Part shown: positions 51,213-61,090 of the stretch, piece by piece
How the letters are laid out: each line of letters begins with the position of its first letter
Numbering within the stretch: position 1 is the stretch's first letter
Source of the DNA: Vibrio artabrorum
GTDB taxonomy: Bacteria; Pseudomonadota; Gammaproteobacteria; Enterobacterales; Vibrionaceae
Length of the DNA: 64,000 bases
NCBI RefSeq assembly: GCF_024347295.1
Contig: NZ_AP025458.1
Location: forward strand, 1,116,001 to 1,180,000
Direction: 5' to 3'
The notes under the pieces: model-generated
The model's input: the letters and a program-made list of their open reading frames with translations, nothing else
Databases searched by the model: none
Told to the model about the DNA's origin: nothing
Position numbers and translations under genes: made by a program

Positions 51213-52667
51213 TTAAAGCAATGGGTTAAATAAATAGAACAATCTTTCAAAAAAGCGATTGCGTAAGTTTCGTTGCTCCCAAATATCTAATTCCACTGGA
51301 TGAGACGATTCAATATAGGATTGTTGTAGATCAAATAATTGTTTGGTGAAATGCACATCATCAACAGCAAGCGTCACTTCAAAGTTAAGCCATAGGCTAC
51401 GCATGTCGATGTTGACGGTACCAATTAAGCAAAACTCCTCATCGATTACTACCGATTTTGTGTGAAGAAGGCCACCGTAAAACTCGTAGACTTTTACGCC
51501 AGCTTCAAGCAGTTCAGTATAGAAGGCACGAGATGCCCATTTGACCATCAATGAGTCATTATTATGGGGGATGATAAGCTCTACTTTGACCCCACGCTGA
51601 GCGGTCATCTTAAGCGTCTCAAGCAAGTCGGCACTTGGAACAAAATAGGGGGTGGTGATCCGAACAGAACGATTCGCCTGATTGATGGCAATGGTCAACA
51701 CTTGTAAGATCAAATATTCGGGCATGCCCGGCCCGGACGGAACCACCTGAACAGGGTGGTGTGTCATTATTTCTTCAATCGGACATTCAGGCAAATCGGG
51801 AAGAATTCGCTCGCCTGTTTCAACTTCCCAATCCCAGCCATGGATAGCCGACAGCACGTTAACGGTCGGACCGGTCACTCGAACCATGACGTCGATCCAT
51901 TGACCAACCCCTGAACTCTGTTTGAAATGCGCGGGATCGACCATATTCATTGAACCAGTATAGGCGATGGATTCGTCGATCACGATGATCTTACGATGCT
52001 GTCTTAAATCTAAGCGTCGTAAAAAAATACGCCATGGGCTGACTTCCAGAGCTTGTACGACTTGGACTCCCGCGTTCTCCATCATTGATCGCCAATGACT
52101 TTTGAAAAAACGAGGGCTGCCGGCTGAATCCAGTAACACCTTAACATCGACGCCGCGTTTAGCCGCGCGAATAAGGGCGGACGCTACAGAGTCGGTTAGG
52201 CCTCCGGGATGCCAAATATAGAAAACCATCTTGATACTGGTTTGTGCATTTTCTATGTCTTCAATGATTGAGTGTAGGATCTCGTTGGGTGACGCTTGTA
52301 ATGATAGCGTGTTACCACTAAGTGCCGGTATCCCCATTCTATTGTTACAGAGTTCATCAATTTTGTGGATTGGAGAACCGACTTCGCCGGGAAGGTGAAC
52401 TTGGCAATCATTTAATTGGCGAAACCAAGCCTCGAAAGGAGCAAACATGTGATGTGCGCGCTCAGCTCTTTTTCGGCCTAGATTTAGCTCGCCGAATAGG
52501 AAATAACAAGCGACGCCAACAATTGGGATAATGTAGATAACCATTAGCCACGCAAGCGAAACGCTAACAGAGCGTCGTTTTAGTACGACACGAAACGTTA
52601 CACCGGCTACGAGAACCCAGTACAAGCCAACAGAAGCTAAAGTTAAAAAATGGTAGAGCTTTTCCAC
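51213..52667 (-). CDS. cls: Cardiolipin synthase
   Basis: Joins two phosphatidylglycerol molecules into cardiolipin at the inner membrane. The 484-residue phospholipase-D superfamily protein has two N-terminal membrane segments (about 8-28 and 38-58) and two HxK(x)4D motifs: HRKIIVID at 224 and HTKSVVID at 402. Length and two-segment layout match ClsA (486 residues in E. coli). It is monocistronic and no terminator is obvious. Confidence 0.94.
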   Translation of the reverse strand: MEKLYHFLTLASVGLYWVLVAGVTFRVVLKRRSVSVSLAWLMVIYIIPIVGVACYFLFGELNLGRKRAERAHHMFAPFEAWFRQLNDCQVHLPGEVGSPIHKIDELCNNRMGIPALSGNTLSLQASPNEILHSIIEDIENAQTSIKMVFYIWHPGGLTDSVASALIRAAKRGVDVKVLLDSAGSPRFFKSHWRSMMENAGVQVVQALEVSPWRIFLRRLDLRQHRKIIVIDESIAYTGSMNMVDPAHFKQSSGVGQWIDVMVRVTGPTVNVLSAIHGWDWEVETGERILPDLPECPIEEIMTHHPVQVVPSGPGMPEYLILQVLTIAINQANRSVRITTPYFVPSADLLETLKMTAQRGVKVELIIPHNNDSLMVKWASRAFYTELLEAGVKVYEFYGGLLHTKSVVIDEEFCLIGTVNIDMRSLWLNFEVTLAVDDVHFTKQLFDLQQSYIESSHPVELDIWEQRNLRNRFFERLFYLFNPLL

Positions 52668-53034
52668 ATCGAATACTCGAAAAAAGGGATAGCTAGATAG
52701 TAATGCTATTTCATGGATATGGGAATTTAACGAATCAACTATTTACAAAATGGAGTGAGGATGTAGCTCAAGTTTCAGTTGTTAAATTTAGGTTAACAAG
52801 GTAGGAAAACGATTGCTTTGTGCGAAAGTTCGCCATTCGACCATAAGCTTTTACATAGGTAACGAAATATGTACGGTTCGGACTTCCAATTTTATTCTTA
52901 AACTGGTTTACTTGCTAAATAATGAGCGTCAACCAAATTTTTAGGTGTGTAAACTTTTTTTTACGCCTTATCTTTTTAAAGACGCCACCCAAAGCAATAC
53001 ATAACATCATATAACACAAAAGTTTGGAGTACAC
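52668..53034. other. Intergenic region between cls and the NSS transporter
   Basis: 367 bp, AT-rich, holding the divergent promoters of both genes. I see no open frame, no clear operator and no convincing promoter match. Confidence 0.5.
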
Positions 53035-54468
53035 GTGGCTACGAGTAATACACCCACAACACCCCGCGATACCTGGGGTTCGAAGTTAGGATTCGTAATG
53101 GCTGCAGCAGGTTCTGCTGTTGGTCTTGGTAACATTTGGAAATTTCCATACACAGCAGGCGAAAGTGGCGGCGGTGCCTTTGTTGCGATTTACCTGTTTT
53201 TTGTAATATTTATCGGTTTTAGTGTCATGCTAACTGAATTTGCGATTGGTCGTCATACGCAAAAATCAGCAGTAGGTGCATTTAAATCAACAGACCGTCG
53301 TTGGACATTCGCTGGTGTTATTGGTGTGATCAGTGGCTTGCTTATTATGGGTTTTTACCCAGTCGTTGGCGGGTGGTCAATTGCTTACATTGGTAAAGTT
53401 GCGGGCGGTCTTCTTGATACACCTGAAGTGATCGGTGATAGCTTTGGTGGCTTTATCTCGGATCCAGTTCAGCCCTTAATGTGGATGGGCTTATACTTAT
53501 TGCTGAACGTCGTCATCGTGATGAAAGGTATCTCGGGTGGTATTGAGAAAGCCGGCAAAGTTTTGATGCCACTTCTTTTTATTATCCTTATTGTTGTGTC
53601 AATTAAAGGCATCATGCTTCCGGGTGCGATGGCGGGCCTTGAATTCCTATTCAGCCCAGACTTTTCTAAAGTTGATAGCAACGTTATCTTAGCGGCGCTA
53701 GGCCAAGCATTCTTCTCTTTGAGCCTTGGTATGGGTTGTATGATGACATACGGTTCTTACCTTAAGAAGAAAGAGAACTTAATTCAGACTACGGCAATGG
53801 TAACAGCAATGGATACTGGTGTTGCTATTCTTGCTGGCATCGCAATGTTCCCTGCTATGTTCGCATTCGGCATGGAGCCTGCGGCAGGACCTGGTTTGGT
53901 CTTTGTTGTCGTTCCTCAGCTATTTGCTGAAATGGGTGGCGTAATTGGTCTTATTTTTGCTCTGATGTTCTTCGTTGGTTTGAGTGTTGCTGCACTCACT
54001 TCTTCAGTCTCTTTGCTGGAAGTTGTGGTGGCTTACCTAATCGATGAGAAAGGCATGAAACGTGTAACGGCTGTGCTGTCTGCAAGTGTCGTTATGGCGA
54101 TTCTATGTATCTTCGCTTCTCTGTCACTTGGTGGCTTTGGTCCAACGCTGTTTGATACAGGCGCATTTGATATCTTCGATCTACTAACGGATAAGATTTT
54201 CCTTGCTGTTGGCGGTATGTTGGTATGTATCTTCGCTGGCTGGAGACTTAACCGTGCCGATTTAGAGAAAGAAATTACCAACGATGGTGAGCTTTCTTTC
54301 CCTCTATTCGGTTTGTGGTACACGCTTGTTAAGTTTATCATCCCTGTGGCTATCGCAATTGTTGCGTTCATGGGTATCTCTTCTGGCTTCGAAAGCGGTA
54401 AGGGTGCAATCATGTTACTGGGTATTGGTATCATCGCTGTCGCTGCATTATTTTCTAAAAAGTTTTAA
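53035..54468 (+). CDS. Sodium-dependent symporter, NSS family
   Basis: Na+-coupled amino-acid or amine importer of the neurotransmitter:sodium symporter family, in the inner membrane. The 477-residue protein starts with the NSS signature GSAVGLGNIWKFPY (residues 26-39), which forms the sodium and substrate site in TM1, and has 11-12 hydrophobic segments, typical of prokaryotic members. The start is GTG 53035 with TTTGGAG upstream. The substrate cannot be told from sequence; MhsT-like and TnaT-like members carry hydrophobic amino acids. Confidence 0.92.
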   Translation: MATSNTPTTPRDTWGSKLGFVMAAAGSAVGLGNIWKFPYTAGESGGGAFVAIYLFFVIFIGFSVMLTEFAIGRHTQKSAVGAFKSTDRRWTFAGVIGVISGLLIMGFYPVVGGWSIAYIGKVAGGLLDTPEVIGDSFGGFISDPVQPLMWMGLYLLLNVVIVMKGISGGIEKAGKVLMPLLFIILIVVSIKGIMLPGAMAGLEFLFSPDFSKVDSNVILAALGQAFFSLSLGMGCMMTYGSYLKKKENLIQTTAMVTAMDTGVAILAGIAMFPAMFAFGMEPAAGPGLVFVVVPQLFAEMGGVIGLIFALMFFVGLSVAALTSSVSLLEVVVAYLIDEKGMKRVTAVLSASVVMAILCIFASLSLGGFGPTLFDTGAFDIFDLLTDKIFLAVGGMLVCIFAGWRLNRADLEKEITNDGELSFPLFGLWYTLVKFIIPVAIAIVAFMGISSGFESGKGAIMLLGIGIIAVAALFSKKF

Positions 54469-54488
54469 TTGCAGTCAGTTAAGTCAAT

Positions 54489-54520
54489 AAAAACGGAAGC
54501 GAAAGGCTTCCGTTTTTTTA
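54489..54520 (+). terminator. Terminator after the NSS gene
   Basis: AAACGGAAGC / GCTTCCGTTT stem followed by seven T. Confidence 0.9.
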
Positions 54521-54565
54521 TGCCTAATACTTAATTATCAGCGAAAAATAAAAAACGAGGCTCAC

Positions 54566-54592
54566 TAAAGTTATCCGTCATCTAGCCGATAT
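54566..54592 (+). promoter_or_regulatory. Sigma-28 (FliA) promoter of the chemoreceptor gene
   Basis: TAAAGTTA (54566-54573), an 11-bp spacer and GCCGATAT (54585-54592) match the FliA consensus TAAAGTTT-N11-GCCGATAA at 14 of 16 positions. Transcription would begin near 54600, so the translated start must lie beyond it. Confidence 0.9.
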
Positions 54593-54644
54593 AATGAGTA
54601 TTGAGGACTGTTTGAGTCGGTGTTTTTATTTAAGAAGGTTTAGT

Positions 54645-56261
54645 GTGAAATTATCTGTAAGAAAGAAACTTTATTTAGGGTTTGGGGCAATATTAGCGGT
54701 GCTAATAGCGTTGGCGAGCGTTGTGTGGTTAGAAGTAAGTAACGCATATAAGAGCGCCGATGAAGTTAGAACGGATGATGTTCCCGGTACCATCACTTAC
54801 CTTCTATTGATTGATGACGCTGGAGATGTATACCGTGATGCGTTGGCAACGCTCACACAAGTTGATAATGCATCAAACGATTATCGTTCGAGTAAGCATG
54901 ATTTTGCACAGTCTATTGAACAAATAAAACAGCTAGAAAGCCGTGGCTCAGATGATTATCGTCGAATCCAGAAAATCGAAGACTTGATGGCGAATTTTAC
55001 TCAAGTATTTGAAAATAAGCTTATGCCGATGATTCACGATGACGTGGCGATGTTGTCCAATATTAAGCAGCTGAGAACCCTGTACGAACAAAACCTGATT
55101 CCAATTGAGACTATGCTAAGTCAAGCTTCTGCGAGTGAGAGAAAGGACACCGGTCTATCTTTGTCAACTTTAACCGATTCACTTAAAGCTATTGAGCGAT
55201 CCATCATGACATTGTCGGCGATCGCTATTTTGTTTGGTTGTGGTATCGCATTTCTATTGTCTCGTTCTATTACTAACCGTTTAACTCGTGTTGAACAAGT
55301 TGCGCGACGAGTAGCAAATGGTGACCTGACAGCCGAGAATATCGTTGATGATTCCGGTGATGAGTTAGCGGATCTGGCGATGTCTGTTAATCAGATGCAA
55401 AAATCACTAGTCAGTCTTTTGAAGTCGATCTCTTCTGTCACTCATCAAGTTCAATCGGTGACCGGTGAGCTATCATCCATCAGTCACGACATTGTTTCTG
55501 GTGCTTCCGCTCAAGCGGATAAGGCTCACTTGATTGCAACGGCAGCTGAAGAGCTAAGTTTGACTATATCTGAAGTCGCGCAACAAGGCACTTCTACTTA
55601 TGAAGAAGCTCGTCGCTCTGAAACGTCTGCAGAAGATGGCCGCAACGTGATTGTTGAGATGGTGGCGAGTATTCAGCAAGTGTCGACTCAAATGAGCGAT
55701 ATGTCTCTGCAAATGAATACACTGGGTTCACACGGTGAGCAGATTGGCAGCGTGATTAAAGTCATTGAAGATATTGCTGAGCAAACCAACCTATTAGCTT
55801 TGAATGCAGCCATTGAAGCGGCGCGTGCGGGTGAGTTTGGACGTGGTTTTGCGGTTGTAGCGGATGAAGTTCGAGCGCTAGCTGAGAGAACCACGAAAGC
55901 CACACAAGAAGTGTCTGGCATTATTCAGTCGATTCAATCCGGAACACAAGAAGCGGTCACCTTTACTCAAGATAACTGCCGCTTGGTTGAGATTGGGGTC
56001 GAGCAAAGTTCCGGAGCGGTTTCAGCATTGGAAGCAATTGTCAGCGGTGCAGGTAACGTGCAAAGTATGATTAACTCTATCGCGACAGCAGCCGAAGAAC
56101 AGACAGCGGTAACGAAAGAAATTGCAGCCGATATTACCGCGATCAGTGACATCTCTGAACAGTCATTACAGCTGGCTACCCGCAGCTCTGAAAACACTTT
56201 AGGTTTGAATGCAAAAGTTGCTGAGCTAGAAGCCTTGGTTAATAAGTTCAAACTTGCTTAA
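54645..56261 (+). CDS. Methyl-accepting chemotaxis protein
   Basis: Transmembrane chemoreceptor signalling through CheA/CheW. From the GTG at 54645 it has 538 residues: TM1 (about 8-28), a periplasmic all-helical sensor (about 29-185), TM2 (about 190-210), a HAMP domain (about 211-263), and a signalling hairpin whose tip contains [19 protein letters not shown]. An ATG at 54594 is inside or before the FliA promoter start site and lacks a ribosome binding site, so it is rejected. GTG 54645 has AGAAGG 5 bp upstream. The ligand is unknown. Confidence 0.92.
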   Translation: MKLSVRKKLYLGFGAILAVLIALASVVWLEVSNAYKSADEVRTDDVPGTITYLLLIDDAGDVYRDALATLTQVDNASNDYRSSKHDFAQSIEQIKQLESRGSDDYRRIQKIEDLMANFTQVFENKLMPMIHDDVAMLSNIKQLRTLYEQNLIPIETMLSQASASERKDTGLSLSTLTDSLKAIERSIMTLSAIAILFGCGIAFLLSRSITNRLTRVEQVARRVANGDLTAENIVDDSGDELADLAMSVNQMQKSLVSLLKSISSVTHQVQSVTGELSSISHDIVSGASAQADKAHLIATAAEELSLTISEVAQQGTSTYEEARRSETSAEDGRNVIVEMVASIQQVSTQMSDMSLQMNTLGSHGEQIGSVIKVIEDIAEQTNLLALNAAIEAARAGEFGRGFAVVADEVRALAERTTKATQEVSGIIQSIQSGTQEAVTFTQDNCRLVEIGVEQSSGAVSALEAIVSGAGNVQSMINSIATAAEEQTAVTKEIAADITAISDISEQSLQLATRSSENTLGLNAKVAELEALVNKFKLA

Positions 56262-56418
56262 TTCGCATTGGAAGGGATAGAGACCTAACCGTGTAAGTGG
56301 ACGATGGAAAGAGAAGCCCAATGATTCAATATTTATTGAGTGAGTTGGGCTTTTTCGTTGCTGGAATCTGGGTTCAGACGCGGTATACTCCACGCTCTAC
56401 AATGGAGCTAGCCTTGAC

Positions 56419-57117
56419 ATGTTCGATATTCTTCTGAACCACTCTGATTTTTTACTTATCAATAAGCATCCTGGAGTCAGCGTCCACAAAGACGATGGCG
56501 ATACCATGTTGCTTCAAGAAGTTGCTAATGCAATCAATGAGCCTAAGCTGTATCTGGTTCATCGACTTGATAAAATGACCTCAGGTATTCTGCTGCTGGC
56601 AAAAAATGCGTCGGCGGCGAGCGAGCTTTCACAGCTATTTGCAAAGCGTGAAGTAGAAAAATACTACCTTGCGATTGGTTCTAAGAAGCCAAAGAAAAAG
56701 CAAGGTTTGATCTCAGGAGACATGGAGCGTTCACGACGCTCAAGTTGGAAACTTCTGACATCCAAAGAGAACCCTGCGATCACGCAGTTTTTATCCGCAA
56801 CAGCTGACCCCGGTGAGCGTCTACTTTTATGTAAACCCTATACAGGGCGAACTCACCAGATCCGTGTCGCGATGAAGTCGATCGGCTCAGCCATTGTTGG
56901 TGACCCTATTTATAATCCATCGAGTGAGGCTGACAGAGGTTATCTGCATGCCTTCGCGATTCGATTTACCTATCAATCACAAGCCTACGAATATGTCTGC
57001 GATCCAAGAAGCCTAAACTCCTTGGGTGAGAAGTGGCATCAGGAAACCGTGTCGTACGGTTTGGACCGTTGGCTTGAACCTTGGTCATTAACGTGGCCAA
57101 AGCTAAACACTAAGTGA
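56419..57117 (+). CDS. RluA-family pseudouridine synthase (TIGR01621 type)
   Basis: A 232-residue RNA pseudouridine synthase with the catalytic aspartate Asp51 in HRLDKMTSG, and the RTHQIRVAMKSIG segment near 140 that closes the RluA motif set. No S4 domain is present. It resembles the short RluA subgroup TIGR01621; the RNA target is unknown. It overlaps the next frame's upstream end and is probably co-transcribed with the methyltransferase. Confidence 0.9.
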   Translation: MFDILLNHSDFLLINKHPGVSVHKDDGDTMLLQEVANAINEPKLYLVHRLDKMTSGILLLAKNASAASELSQLFAKREVEKYYLAIGSKKPKKKQGLISGDMERSRRSSWKLLTSKENPAITQFLSATADPGERLLLCKPYTGRTHQIRVAMKSIGSAIVGDPIYNPSSEADRGYLHAFAIRFTYQSQAYEYVCDPRSLNSLGEKWHQETVSYGLDRWLEPWSLTWPKLNTK

Positions 57118-57125
57118 GTGAAATA

Positions 57126-58079
57126 ATGGAAGCATCAGCTTTACCTCTGTTTTTTAGTCATATTGAACAGCAACTGAATGAAGTACCAAACGAACTACGT
57201 CGTATTTTTCACGGCCGCGGTAAGTTTTGGCCTGGGCTCGAACAACTGACATGTGACTGGGTTGATGGACAGCTACTGGTTAACGTGTTTAAAGAGGTAG
57301 ACGACGAATTCTTGTCATCTCTAAAAGCGGGGTTGGTTGAACTTACTAACAAAGATATATGGCAATCAAAGCCGGGCACAAGCATTGTTCTGCAACACCG
57401 TTATGCCGATGGTGCACCTTCAGAGGTTCTATGGGGTGAACTCAATGACTCTCCGGTTGTGGTTGAGCATGGTCTTAAATACCAATTAGACATTGGCCGT
57501 AATCAGAACTTCGGTTTGTTTCTAGACATGCGTCATGGTCGCCAATGGGTACAAGATAATGCTAAGGATAAGAACGTTCTTAACCTGTTCGCATACACTT
57601 GTGGCTTCTCAGTAGCGGCTATCGCTGGTGGTGCTCGTCAATGCATGAACGTGGATATGTCTCGTGGCTCGCTAAACAAAGGCCGCGATAACCACCGTCT
57701 GAATGATCACGATATGCGCTCGGTTAATTTCCTTGGCTACGATATCTTTAAGTCGTGGGGGAAAATCAATAAAGGCGGCCCTTACGAGCTCGTTATCATC
57801 GATCCGCCGTCGTTCCAAAAAGGCAGCTTTGCTTTAACTAAAGACTACAAAAAAATCTTACGTCGTTTACCTGAGCTTTTAACAGAAGGTGGAGAAGTGA
57901 TTGCTTGTGTGAACTCACCGGCAGTATCACCAAACTTCCTGATTGAGACGATGGCAGAAGAAGCACCAAGCGTTGAATTCGTTGAACGTCTGGACAACCC
58001 GCCTGAGTTTGTCGATGTCGACCTTGATTCAAGCTTGAAGGTGTTGAGATTTAAAATTAGCGCTTCTGCAGATGCCTAA
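57126..58079 (+). CDS. RlmI/RlmK-like SAM-dependent methyltransferase
   Basis: A 317-residue class I methyltransferase, probably acting on rRNA. The SAM-binding region is VLNLFAYTCGFSVAAIAGGA (about 151-170), followed by NVDMSRGSLNKGRDNH, and the catalytic motif is IIDPPSFQKGSF (about 225-236), typical of the RlmI/RlmK class. The PUA domain of RlmI is absent. I prefer ATG 57126 over a GTG at 57114 that overlaps the previous stop; neither has a strong ribosome binding site. Confidence 0.85.
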   Translation: MEASALPLFFSHIEQQLNEVPNELRRIFHGRGKFWPGLEQLTCDWVDGQLLVNVFKEVDDEFLSSLKAGLVELTNKDIWQSKPGTSIVLQHRYADGAPSEVLWGELNDSPVVVEHGLKYQLDIGRNQNFGLFLDMRHGRQWVQDNAKDKNVLNLFAYTCGFSVAAIAGGARQCMNVDMSRGSLNKGRDNHRLNDHDMRSVNFLGYDIFKSWGKINKGGPYELVIIDPPSFQKGSFALTKDYKKILRRLPELLTEGGEVIACVNSPAVSPNFLIETMAEEAPSVEFVERLDNPPEFVDVDLDSSLKVLRFKISASADA

Positions 58080-58108
58080 TTAGGTTTAAGTATTAGCTAG
58101 AATATAAC

Positions 58109-58137
58109 AACGCCGCTCATCTGAGCGGCGTTTTTTT
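58109..58137 (+). terminator. Terminator after the methyltransferase gene
   Basis: Perfect 11-bp stem AACGCCGCTCA / TGAGCGGCGTT with TTTTTTT. Confidence 0.93.
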
Positions 58138-58161
58138 CTATGAGGAATCACGACTCTAGTA

Positions 58162-58779
58162 TTAGGTGGTTTGATTCTTGAGTGTCTGGAACCCAAAATA
58201 GATACGCATAAATGTGGTTAGCCAACACGCCGCACCAAAGGTGTAAGCGATGACCGCAAAGTGCTCGGGCCAAATACAGAACGCGATGAAACAGGCGATG
58301 GTTTCTGTGCCTTCGGTTAATCCTGACATGTAGTAGAGAGACTTATGTTTATAGACGGGGTTTTCGATGCCTCGTTTGCCCGCCATAACGGCAAACGCTA
58401 AAAAGCTACTGCCTGTGCCAATAAAAGAGAAGATCAAAAATGCACCGGCAATGGCGTTGTGTTCAGGGTTGGCAATCACAAAACCAAATGGGATTAATGA
58501 GTAGAAAAGGAAATCGAGACTGATGTCAAGAAACCCCCCCGCGTCGCTAATGCCTTGGATTCGAGCTAACGCCCCATCCAGCCCATCACACACTCTGTTA
58601 AAGACGATAAAGCCTAAAGCCCACTCGTATTGCTCAAATGCCAATGCCGGAAACGCTAAGCACCCGACCAGAAAGCCAAATAGGGTAGTTTGATTCGCTT
58701 TGATACCAAATTGATTCAATAATTTTGCTGATTGGTTCAATGGCCACTTAATGACCTTGATGGCGTACTTATCCAGCAT
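58162..58779 (-). CDS. ynjF: CDP-alcohol phosphatidyltransferase-like protein (YnjF)
   Basis: A 205-residue membrane protein of the CDP-alcohol phosphatidyltransferase family, with about six hydrophobic segments and the signature DGALARIQGISDAGGFLD...D, close to the DGx2ARx8Gx3Dx3D consensus. Substrates are unknown. It overlaps ynjD by 11 bp, so it belongs to the transport operon, as ynjF does in E. coli. Confidence 0.88.
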   Translation of the reverse strand: MLDKYAIKVIKWPLNQSAKLLNQFGIKANQTTLFGFLVGCLAFPALAFEQYEWALGFIVFNRVCDGLDGALARIQGISDAGGFLDISLDFLFYSLIPFGFVIANPEHNAIAGAFLIFSFIGTGSSFLAFAVMAGKRGIENPVYKHKSLYYMSGLTEGTETIACFIAFCIWPEHFAVIAYTFGAACWLTTFMRIYFGFQTLKNQTT

Positions 58780-59419
58780 TGTTACTCCTCCATGGCCAAG
58801 ACAGTACTTCTGCCCCTTGAGGCACGTCAGCTTCGTCGTGCGTGACCATTAGTGTTGGGATATTCGCTTTGGTCAGTTGTTCAAACACCCAATCGCGAAA
58901 TTGCGCTCTTAATTCTTGGTCCAGTTTACTGAACGGTTCGTCAAGCAGGGCGAGTTTCGGCTTGGCTAGTAACATACGAGTTAAGCTGATTCTGGCGCGT
59001 TGACCACCAGATATTTGATCGGGGAAAGACTCAGCCAAGTGAGTCAGTTCAATGTCTTCTAATGCGTCCATTGCTTGCTGTTGGCGAGCGGAACCTTTAA
59101 CAGAGTTAGGTAACGAAAAAGCCAAGTTTTCCCATACTTTGAGGTGCGGAAACAACAAGTCATCTTGAAATAAAATACCGACTTCACGTTGATGTGAAGG
59201 CTGGTTATCCAACGGAATGTCGTTTAACACAATGGTGCCTGAATATGAAAACTCTTCACTTAAGTGACCCGCAATCGCATCCAGTAAGGTTGACTTTCCG
59301 CAACCACTCGGCCCCATCAAAGCCAGTATTTGGCCAGATTCCAATGTTACGTTTAGCGCTGAGAACAGCGAATTCCCATCGGTTTTACGGATGGTGAGGT
59401 CGTTGAGGTACAGACTCAT
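58769..59419 (-). CDS. ynjD: ABC transporter ATPase (YnjD)
   Basis: A 216-residue ATPase with P-loop GPSGCGKST (36-44), signature ISGGQRARI, Walker B LALLDEPF and the H-loop THDEAD. It resembles thiamine and iron ATPases (ThiQ type), but operon context with ynjB and ynjC identifies it as YnjD. It overlaps ynjC by 35 bp and ynjF by 11 bp. The substrate is not known. Confidence 0.9.
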   Translation of the reverse strand: MSLYLNDLTIRKTDGNSLFSALNVTLESGQILALMGPSGCGKSTLLDAIAGHLSEEFSYSGTIVLNDIPLDNQPSHQREVGILFQDDLLFPHLKVWENLAFSLPNSVKGSARQQQAMDALEDIELTHLAESFPDQISGGQRARISLTRMLLAKPKLALLDEPFSKLDQELRAQFRDWVFEQLTKANIPTLMVTHDEADVPQGAEVLSWPWRSNNAG

Positions 59420-61085
59420 TACTTAGTAAACCTTTAAAAGTAAGACGGCGATATCTAAGTTGAAGTCGGTTGACTCCTATCGCTAGAGAGAAAAAGAATA
59501 GGGGTAATAAAGCCTGCCAGAGCGCATAGATTGCGGTTACTCTGCGGTCGAAGCCACTCGAAAGGGCGACCGCTTCTGTCGTGATAGTACTGACGCGCCC
59601 GGCACCGAGTATTAACGTTGGTAGGTACTGAGCGAAACTGACACTAATCCCAACGGCCCAGGCAAAAGCGATAGCGGGCAGCAAAATAGGCAGCTTAATC
59701 GAACACCAACTTTGAAACGGTGATTTACCTAAGCTTAGCGAGGCTTTAATCAGACCATTGTTGAAGCTTTTCCATGGGCCGTCCAAAGACAGATATACAA
59801 ATGGGAAAGCAAAGAAAACATGCGCCCAAATCACCCAAAACTGATAGGCACTGCTGCCGATGTATAGCGTAGTGATTTGCAGACCAAACAATACCGAGAG
59901 TTGAGGTATTAACATAGGGATAGCGATAATAAAGCCCGGAACTTGCCATTTGTATTTCATTTGGTATTCGTGAGCAATTAGTGCAAGTAACAAAGCAACG
60001 GATGCGGCAATAAGACCGATCCACAAGCTTTGGCCAATGGTACCTAGGATGCTGTCCCACTCATACTCCCAAAATTGTATTGTGTATTGGCTCGGTAATA
60101 TGTCCGGAAAACGCCAACGTTGGGCAATGCTCCAGATCATCATCAATGGAAAAATGAAGAGTGACAATGCCGTAAGAGCAGAAAAGATCGCTTTCCCGGG
60201 TAAACGCCCCCCAGTTCTACCTGAATACTGCCAAGTTCTACAGTGCTTGATAATGACCCATTCAATGAAACGAGCAAAGACGATGGTAAGCGATGCCAAG
60301 CCAAACAAAACAATCGCACCAGCGGCGGCCCGTGGTAATAAATTAAGGTTTGAGTCGTTAAACCATTGCCATACTAAGGTGGCAAAAGTCGGCGGGTTGG
60401 TCGGGCCAATAATCAATGCAATATCGACAACCGATACGCTATAAGCGAGCACAGCCAGCATTGGGAAACGAAGCTTAGTAAACCATTGTGGAAAAATACA
60501 TTTCCACCAGATCTGAGCACGGTTATAACCCAGCGATGCACTGACCTTAGTGATACGTTCTACATCAATTTGCTGCAGTATCGATATGCTCATCAGCAAT
60601 AAGAAGGGGACTTCCTTGAGTGCGAGCATAATGATTAAGCCGAACGCGTATGGATCTTTTACCAATAACGCCAGTTCAGAGCTGGTAGCAGACTCGCCGA
60701 GCAAGTGATGTACGGCTCTTGCGCCAAGCCCCGTTGGGCTAAACAGAAAAGCAAAGCCGATAGCGAAAGCCACATGCGGAATGGCAAGCATTGGTGATAG
60801 CGTTAACTCAATTTTTCTCCAAAACTTGTTTCCCCAAGAGGCTTGAAGAATGCAAAAGGTTAGGAAGCAGGCAATATAGCTGCTTGCAATCGCTGAACCT
60901 AGGCTTAAGCCAATAGAGTGCCAAGCCCCTTCCCATTGAAAGACTTGGCTAAAACCGTTGAGTGTTGGCTTCTCTAAACCTAGTGGCGGGATGAAACTCA
61001 ACGAAGAAGCGATCACTCCCGCTATCCCAGGGATTGTTGGGATAATGCACACTGCTATAACGACTAAATATAGGGCGCGTAACAT
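59385..61085 (-). CDS. ynjC: ABC transporter permease, fused two-half type (YnjC)
   Basis: A 566-residue inner-membrane permease built of two fused permease halves, with about 12 hydrophobic segments; each half has an EAA-like coupling loop (ASLGYNRAQIWWKCIFPQW near 180-198 and ASLSLGKSPFQSWCSIKLPIL near 460). Fused permeases are typical of the ThiP/FbpB class. It begins 5 bp after ynjB. Confidence 0.9.
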   Translation of the reverse strand: MLRALYLVVIAVCIIPTIPGIAGVIASSLSFIPPLGLEKPTLNGFSQVFQWEGAWHSIGLSLGSAIASSYIACFLTFCILQASWGNKFWRKIELTLSPMLAIPHVAFAIGFAFLFSPTGLGARAVHHLLGESATSSELALLVKDPYAFGLIIMLALKEVPFLLLMSISILQQIDVERITKVSASLGYNRAQIWWKCIFPQWFTKLRFPMLAVLAYSVSVVDIALIIGPTNPPTFATLVWQWFNDSNLNLLPRAAAGAIVLFGLASLTIVFARFIEWVIIKHCRTWQYSGRTGGRLPGKAIFSALTALSLFIFPLMMIWSIAQRWRFPDILPSQYTIQFWEYEWDSILGTIGQSLWIGLIAASVALLLALIAHEYQMKYKWQVPGFIIAIPMLIPQLSVLFGLQITTLYIGSSAYQFWVIWAHVFFAFPFVYLSLDGPWKSFNNGLIKASLSLGKSPFQSWCSIKLPILLPAIAFAWAVGISVSFAQYLPTLILGAGRVSTITTEAVALSSGFDRRVTAIYALWQALLPLFFFSLAIGVNRLQLRYRRLTFKGLLSNESVPQRPHHP

Positions 61086-61090
61086 TAAAT

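Noticed and set aside
54594..54644. N-terminal extension of the chemoreceptor
   Set aside because: The ATG lies at the FliA promoter start region and has no ribosome binding site.
60037..60444. 135-codon plus-strand frame opposite ynjC
   Set aside because: It is antisense to a well-supported permease, with low-complexity composition expected of a shadow.
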